Positions 58,972-64,000 of a DNA stretch of 64,000 nucleotides are shown one piece after another. Under the pieces are notes generated by a model, which was given only the letters and a program-made list of their open reading frames with translations, made no database searches and was not told where the DNA came from. Each line of letters opens with the position of its first letter. Within the stretch, counting starts at the first letter, position 1. This stretch comes from Ureibacillus yapensis (lineage in GTDB: Bacteria; Bacillota; Bacilli; Bacillales_A; Planococcaceae), in assembly GCF_003515775.1 (NCBI RefSeq), contig NZ_QWEI01000006.1, forward strand, positions 107,870 through 171,869. Reading direction: 5' to 3'. The translations under genes and the position numbers were made by a program.

Positions 58972-59739
58972 TTATAAAGATTCCTTTTTGCTGTACAAGA
59001 GATCTTCAGGGCCAACTAATTCTTTGATATGTTTAATGCGATTGTAAATATCGCTAGGCATGTTTTCGTTCCAAAGGATAATTTTTAATCGGCTTTGGTT
59101 ATTTAATAATTTAAATTTATTGCAGTCTTTATAATTAAATCGTATTTTGCCTGGATTCTTTCCGGCTACTAATGGTTCGTCTAGATAAACATTCTTCAAA
59201 ATTCCATTAGGCATGCAAGTAAGGAGAATCATATGAATATTCCCGGATTTATCGTACAAAATACAAATAAAGTAAGTAAAGCATGGCTTTAATGTTCCGT
59301 TAGACTTTCTGTAAACTTTAGGTAAATTGCCTTTATACGGTCTATCTTCCTTTCCTCTGACTTTTATAAAACCTTCGTAGCTATTTTGGTTATTGCCAAC
59401 GAAGATATTTTTAGTTATGTCCCCGATATTATCTGTTGTAACTGTTTTTATATCAATATGTACATATGCATTATAAGTCTCAAAAAACATATCAGATCCA
59501 ATAGGAGATGAGTTGGGCTGTCCAAATTGATTAAAAAGCCAATAAAAAATTCGCTCAGATCCTACAGCAAAATCTGATGTTTCCTGCCCCAAATATTGCT
59601 CCCAATTTTCTCTTATCTCTTCTTTTGTCTGAAAACCATCCAACATTTTATCAAGATCAATACTTAAAACATGATATATTTGTTTTAAATACTCATTTTC
59701 CCAGAATTCAATATATTCGGGAGAGTTTATATCAAACAT
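58972..59739 (-). CDS. Type II restriction endonuclease (PD-(D/E)XK)
   Basis: A 255-residue endonuclease. The likely core is GSDMFFETYNAYVHIDIKTV (about 81-100), with Glu/Asp and HIDIKT giving the (D/E)xK element, followed by DNIGDITKNIFVGNNQNSY. The same spacing and residues appear in the frameshifted gene at 56679-57375. AAGGAGG is 7 nt before ATG 59739. It is the first gene of the minus-strand block, ahead of the methyltransferase. Target site unknown; a family name cannot be given. Confidence 0.8.
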   Translation of the reverse strand: MFDINSPEYIEFWENEYLKQIYHVLSIDLDKMLDGFQTKEEIRENWEQYLGQETSDFAVGSERIFYWLFNQFGQPNSSPIGSDMFFETYNAYVHIDIKTVTTDNIGDITKNIFVGNNQNSYEGFIKVRGKEDRPYKGNLPKVYRKSNGTLKPCFTYFICILYDKSGNIHMILLTCMPNGILKNVYLDEPLVAGKNPGKIRFNYKDCNKFKLLNNQSRLKIILWNENMPSDIYNRIKHIKELVGPEDLLYSKKESL

Positions 59740-59915
59740 TTTCGGTTACCTCCTTAGTTATTACATACTAGATTATACTATTATAATAGTAATATTTTAA
59801 GTTAAATATTAAACTTTTATAGAAAGAGGGTGATACAATATTGCTACAAAAGAGAAAAAATTGGTAAGAGCTTTTTAGGTAACGAATGTTCAGTAAGGAT
59901 AAAGGATGATGTTTT

Positions 59916-61466
59916 TTGGCGTACAGCTCCGAAGTAGGTAATGTAAATGTGGAAATTTTAAAAGAGAAATTAAATGTTGATAGAAAAGGTGCTGAAGTTG
60001 TTTTTCAAAACGAAGATCTTTTTATAATTTCTCCGTCTATTCAAAATGGCTCAAATTGGTTTGACCTAAGGATAACAAATCTTGAAAGATATTATTATAG
60101 CGGCAAAAAGGGTCTTTTGTTACTTCGTCATAACAAGCACTTCTTAATTGCTGATTTGAATGATTTCTCTGTTCAATTGATGAAAAAAGAAGATATGAGA
60201 ACAACTTCAACTGGAGGAGAGCACTGGAAATTTAATATCCTTGTAATGCAGGATTTTTATACTGTATACAACCATAATAATAGAAATCTTTTATATAATA
60301 TGAAATATTCTGAAGCAGGGAGTTTAAAAAAAGAGGTTGAAAAGTTACTAAGGTCTATTAAGCCTTTTAAATCTTTTTCAGAAGACGATGGTAATAATTG
60401 CATTAAAAAGTATGACTTAATTGATATTGATAACTCTCGGATGATAAATCACATTAACGTTTTTTTGAAGTCAAAGGGATTTTACTATTATGAGGATAAC
60501 ATTAAAAATTTGTATCTTACCTTGAGGACCAAACCCTTCGTCATCATTTCAGGAATCTCAGGAACAGGAAAAACAAAAATTGTTCAATTGTTCGCTGAGG
60601 CAATCGGTGCAACGGAAGAGAACAATCAGTTCAAGTTAATTCCGGTGCGTCCTGACTGGAGCGATAGTTCGGAACTGCTTGGTTATACAGACATCAAAGG
60701 GGATTTTGTTAAAGGTCCTTTAACGGAAATGCTGGAACATGCTCACCAAAACCCGAAAAAGCCGCATTTTGTATTATTGGATGAGATGAACCTGGCGCGG
60801 GTTGAATACTATTTTAGTGATGTGTTGAGTGTGATGGAGAGCAGAAAAAGAGTGGATGGGCAGATTACTTCTTCAACGCTTATTACCGTAGAAGAAGAGT
60901 CACTAACAATTCCAGGGAACTTATACATAATCGGAACAGTGAACATGGACGAAACAACGCATCCGTTTAGCAAGAAAGTGTTGGACCGTGCCAATACAAT
61001 TGAATTCAATGAAATCAAGTTAATGAATTTTGGTTCCATAACAAACAGTGAGACGGTGGAGCCTGTACCTGTTTCAAATGAAGTCTTGGAATCTTCGTTC
61101 ATTCATTTAATAGATGCCTTTGCTTCTCATGAGAAGCTTATTCGTGACGTCTCCGAGAAGCTTGAAAAAATAAACGAATACCTTATACCCATCCATGCCC
61201 AAGTCGGATACCGTGTACGCGATGAGATTTGTTTCTATATGGCACATAATGAAGAGGGCGGCCAATTGCTTTCGCCGGATGATGCGATGGATTTTTGTAT
61301 TATGCAGAAGATATTGCCGCGCATTGGTGGGATGGAAGCTGTTGTAAGACCTGTATTGAATAACTTAAAGGAAGAGTTGAGTTCATATCCTCGATGCACA
61401 AAGAAAATTGAGGAAATGTTGGGAAGGTTGGATGTCGATGGATTCACGTCATTCTGGATTTCTTAA
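59916..61466 (+). CDS. McrB-like AAA+ GTPase/ATPase
   Basis: A 516-residue McrB-type motor. Residues 1-150 are an N-terminal domain of unknown fold, in the place where McrB proteins carry their modified-DNA reader. The AAA+ core has Walker A GISGTGKT (213-220), PDWSDSSELLGY, Walker B FVLLDEMN (285-292) and the McrB signature NMDETTHPFSKKVLDRANT. TTG 59916 follows AAGGA by 9 nt. It overlaps the DUF2357 gene by 29 nt. McrB assembles as a hexamer that activates its McrC nuclease partner. Confidence 0.93.
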   Translation: MAYSSEVGNVNVEILKEKLNVDRKGAEVVFQNEDLFIISPSIQNGSNWFDLRITNLERYYYSGKKGLLLLRHNKHFLIADLNDFSVQLMKKEDMRTTSTGGEHWKFNILVMQDFYTVYNHNNRNLLYNMKYSEAGSLKKEVEKLLRSIKPFKSFSEDDGNNCIKKYDLIDIDNSRMINHINVFLKSKGFYYYEDNIKNLYLTLRTKPFVIISGISGTGKTKIVQLFAEAIGATEENNQFKLIPVRPDWSDSSELLGYTDIKGDFVKGPLTEMLEHAHQNPKKPHFVLLDEMNLARVEYYFSDVLSVMESRKRVDGQITSSTLITVEEESLTIPGNLYIIGTVNMDETTHPFSKKVLDRANTIEFNEIKLMNFGSITNSETVEPVPVSNEVLESSFIHLIDAFASHEKLIRDVSEKLEKINEYLIPIHAQVGYRVRDEICFYMAHNEEGGQLLSPDDAMDFCIMQKILPRIGGMEAVVRPVLNNLKEELSSYPRCTKKIEEMLGRLDVDGFTSFWIS

Positions 61467-63846
61467 AGGGATTCAACTGCTAACGATCGAGACAGTGGAT
61501 TTAAAGTTGGCTATAGCGGGGAATCTCGACTTGCAAAGATACAATGAGGACAGCTATAAATCTTTTATTGAAGATAAAGAAGCTATGTATTTTAGCTGTT
61601 CAGAGGAAGCGATGGTTCAAATATTTGATGTTGGAACACAGCAACTTGTAGAAGCGAATGGGCAACCATTTTTGCCTATCTTCTTTGAAAATGGCAAGTA
61701 TGAATTGCAAGTACAGCCCAAAGATGATGAAGCCATTAAATTCTGGCATGAATACGAAGGGTTTCGAAATGCCATCCATCCATTTCTTAATACCAAAGCA
61801 CTGACTGGAACATTGCATTTTCAAAATGAAGTGGGGTTTAGCAATTTTGAAATCAGAGATGGGCAGGATAAAACCCTATTATCAGTAATAATCGAAGTTT
61901 ACCCTACAAAACTGGACTACAAAAAGGATTATCGGGCTTTATTGGATGAAGTAACTGAGGAAGTCTATAATCTGGCTTATGCTTTTATTAAAAGAACTTA
62001 TTTGTATGGTTCTGTTGAGATTTATAAGGAACCAACTGGTGTAGAGTTTTATCGATTGCTTGAGAAGCATTTCGAAGAATATATGAAAGCAATACATCTA
62101 ATTGAGCAGCGGCCGCATCGCCGTTTAGTCACCATTCATGAAGAAGTACGAGGAGATCGCTTGAGAAAGCAAGACAGCAGGGGGCGTGCTTTCTTAAGAA
62201 AGAATGCCAATCTGTTTGTTGAAGTGGAAAAAGGCATTCCTATCAATGGCACCCAAATGCTGCCTGGTAAAGGACTGTTAATCAAAAAGATTCATACAAA
62301 CGATACTCATGAAAACCGTTATGTGAAAATGACGTTAACGCGTCTTTATGCAAGAATTGAAGCTCTTTATCAAGCCATAAATTCTATATCCAATAAAAGA
62401 TTTGAAAAGGTCCCAGATCCGGAAATACTGTCTACTTTACAACGAATGAAAAGCCAGCTGGAACAAAAAATTAAAATGCCTTTCTGGCGAAGCATCGGCA
62501 AATTGGATCGTTCCGTCATTAGTTTGGTCATGCAAATGGCAGCGGGCTACCGGGACGTCTACCAAATATTCGGAATCCTATCAAAAGGGATTATCTTGCA
62601 GGGTGAGCTATATAAAATGTCCATTAAGGATATTGCCACGCTGTATGAATATTGGACATTTATTAAGCTAGGTAAAATTCTGAATGCAAAGTGCGAACAA
62701 ATTTCCCAAGATATCATTAAGGTGTCAAGTGATGGGCTGGTTGTGAATTTGAATCAAAATAGTGGAGCGAAAAGGGTGTTTCGGAATTACGAAACGGGTG
62801 AAATCATCCTTCTTCAGTATCAATATACAACCAAAAAGAAAATTACCGTGAATCAAAAACCCGATACAATGTTAAGTATCGAAAAGCTTGGACGGGATTA
62901 TCATTACCAATATATCTTTGATGCAAAATATCGAATCAACCTCAACGATGAAAATAAGAATGGTCCAGGTCCTATGGAGGATGACATCAATACAATGCAC
63001 CGCTATCGGGATGCAATTGTAGCTGAAAGCGATGGTGTTTTCGAGCGGACTGCTTTTGGAGCGTATGTATTATTTCCTTGGAATGATACGGACCGTTATC
63101 AAGAACATGATTTATATAAAAGTATCGAAAAAGTAAATATTGGCGGGCTGCCATTCCTTCCTCACGCAACGGATTTGGTGGAGGCTATTATCGATAATCT
63201 ATTAAATAAAAGCGCGGATGAATTGCAGGAGGAGGGGATTCTGCCAATAGGAACAAAAGAGTTCCTATATGAAACCAAAGTTGATTATGTGCTCATTCTT
63301 CCTATGAATGGCAATCTGGAAAAAGTACTTCTAGAAAGAAGAATCCAAGTGCCGAAGGATTCTCTTCCTGAACAATGGAAGTCTGCGAAAAAAATTGCCT
63401 TATTTACTTCTGAAGGGATTCGAGAAGAAGGTAATATTGTGAAGGTGGAACGGAAAGGTAAACACCTTTTGTTTCAGGTAGAATCCTGGGCCTCGAAAAT
63501 AGATATAATTCAATCGGATGGATATGTACTCAAAGAACCGATTTTGGTGGAAGAGCATGTATATAACGATTCTAATAATGTTCCTGAACTATTTATTTCA
63601 TCTGACGAAAAACGCCAACTTTGGTTGATGCTAAAAGGGAAATCTAGTGATGTTATGCTAGAACTAGATTCGAAAGTGGTGAACCGTAATAGTAAAGTTA
63701 GATCCTTCCTTCTTGGTGAACATGAGTTTGTTTGGACTAAAAATAATCTGCTTCATTTATATAGAGATTATATTGAGGAGATTTCAATTAGTGAGTTAAA
63801 ACATAATTCCTTTAAAGTTTTAAATGAGCTAGCAGCCAAACTCTAA
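61438..63846 (+). CDS. DUF2357 (McrC-like) nuclease partner
   Basis: An 802-residue protein of the DUF2357 type that accompanies McrB-like motors. The N-terminal part (about 1-350) is DUF2357-like. The C-terminal part (about 400-650) has a PD-(D/E)XK_7-type core: YHYQYIFDAKYRINL carries the DxK element near residue 500, followed by GAYVLFPWNDTDRYQEHDLY. The last 150 residues are a separate beta-rich domain. ATG 61438 is used with GGAAGG about 10 nt upstream, inside the McrB gene, so translation is coupled. It should be the nuclease of the McrBC-like pair. Longer than classical McrC (about 350). Confidence 0.9.
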   Translation: MDSRHSGFLKGIQLLTIETVDLKLAIAGNLDLQRYNEDSYKSFIEDKEAMYFSCSEEAMVQIFDVGTQQLVEANGQPFLPIFFENGKYELQVQPKDDEAIKFWHEYEGFRNAIHPFLNTKALTGTLHFQNEVGFSNFEIRDGQDKTLLSVIIEVYPTKLDYKKDYRALLDEVTEEVYNLAYAFIKRTYLYGSVEIYKEPTGVEFYRLLEKHFEEYMKAIHLIEQRPHRRLVTIHEEVRGDRLRKQDSRGRAFLRKNANLFVEVEKGIPINGTQMLPGKGLLIKKIHTNDTHENRYVKMTLTRLYARIEALYQAINSISNKRFEKVPDPEILSTLQRMKSQLEQKIKMPFWRSIGKLDRSVISLVMQMAAGYRDVYQIFGILSKGIILQGELYKMSIKDIATLYEYWTFIKLGKILNAKCEQISQDIIKVSSDGLVVNLNQNSGAKRVFRNYETGEIILLQYQYTTKKKITVNQKPDTMLSIEKLGRDYHYQYIFDAKYRINLNDENKNGPGPMEDDINTMHRYRDAIVAESDGVFERTAFGAYVLFPWNDTDRYQEHDLYKSIEKVNIGGLPFLPHATDLVEAIIDNLLNKSADELQEEGILPIGTKEFLYETKVDYVLILPMNGNLEKVLLERRIQVPKDSLPEQWKSAKKIALFTSEGIREEGNIVKVERKGKHLLFQVESWASKIDIIQSDGYVLKEPILVEEHVYNDSNNVPELFISSDEKRQLWLMLKGKSSDVMLELDSKVVNRNSKVRSFLLGEHEFVWTKNNLLHLYRDYIEEISISELKHNSFKVLNELAAKL

Positions 63847-63881
63847 AGCTAGCTCAATTTTTTTAAAATCGAGGTGACCCA

Positions 63882-64000
63882 ATGGAACGGTTAAGACAGA
63901 CAAAATACGAGTATGAACGACTAAGAGCAGACTATGAACATGATGAGGATAGAATCGGCAGGCAGGCCATTAAACAAAGAGAGAAGGCTTTGCGTGATCA
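63882..64000 (+). CDS. Start of a charged coiled-coil protein (cut by window end)
   Basis: ATG 63882 with GAGGTGA 4 nt upstream opens a frame that runs off the window after 39 codons. The visible part (MERLRQTKYEYERLRADYEH, then DEDRIGRQAIKQREKALRD) is highly charged and helical. It is 35 nt after the DUF2357 stop and so almost certainly the next operon member. A helicase, nuclease or coiled-coil effector would fit such systems, but nothing in 39 residues decides. Confidence 0.7.
   Translation, partial: MERLRQTKYEYERLRADYEHDEDRIGRQAIKQREKALRD

Overview
The window looks like chromosome from a low-G+C, spore-forming Bacillales bacterium, probably in or near the Planococcaceae (Lysinibacillus / Solibacillus / Sporosarcina-like). 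This rests on strong Shine-Dalgarno sites, frequent TTG/GTG starts, preQ1-I riboswitches, a cre-like site, PhoP-type direct repeats and dispersed repeats that I recall from such genomes. No rRNA, tRNA, transposase, phage gene or CRISPR array was seen.

Region 1 (1-9 kb): nucleoside hydrolase, a VrrA-like repeat protein, a methyltransferase and a secreted protein of unknown role. These are followed by a complete queuosine-precursor locus, queF-queC-queD-queE plus a queuosine-precursor transporter. A preQ1-I riboswitch with a terminator precedes queF, and a second riboswitch sits between queF and queC. Region 2 (8.6-23 kb): a 52-bp tandem array, a leaderless cobalamin/haem-type binding protein, small acidic proteins, a 654-residue protein with a papain-like residue pattern, a TetR regulator next to a haloalkane dehalogenase, a SurA_N lipoprotein, a class A PBP with a Lys/Glu tail, an Ohr homologue lacking its second cysteine, a second 52-bp array and an SMP-30-like exported protein. 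Region 3 (23-33 kb): a secreted purple acid phosphatase behind PhoP-like repeats, cstA, a CC-motif protein, an aldehyde dehydrogenase-DUF779 pair and several small conserved families. Region 4 (33-44.7 kb): an exported GH3 enzyme and a beta-helix lipoprotein of visibly higher G+C, DoxX, an MFS transporter, an Mrr-type nuclease, a MarR/flavodoxin-fold pair and a pRiA4b ORF-3/SEC-C protein. Region 5 (45.3-50.2 kb): an M29/NicX-like enzyme, a tripartite tricarboxylate transporter (TctC, TctB, TctA) and an FCD-type GntR regulator in one operon.

Region 6 (50.3-64 kb, running off the end) is a defence island and the most interesting part. A GHKL ATPase, an unknown protein, a DUF6339 protein and a PD-(D/E)XK protein are co-oriented. 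The PD-(D/E)XK gene breaks into the -1 frame exactly at a T TTA AAC heptamer, and a homologous second C-terminal domain follows. Next comes a minus-strand modification block: Vsr, a frameshifted endonuclease, a C5 methyltransferase and an intact paralogous endonuclease. Then plus-strand McrB-like and DUF2357 (McrC-like) genes follow, and the start of a coiled-coil gene cut by the window edge. I infer a composite anti-DNA system built around the GHKL/DUF6339 and McrB/DUF2357 modules with an R-M cassette inserted between them. This is inferred from gene content and order, with no functional evidence.
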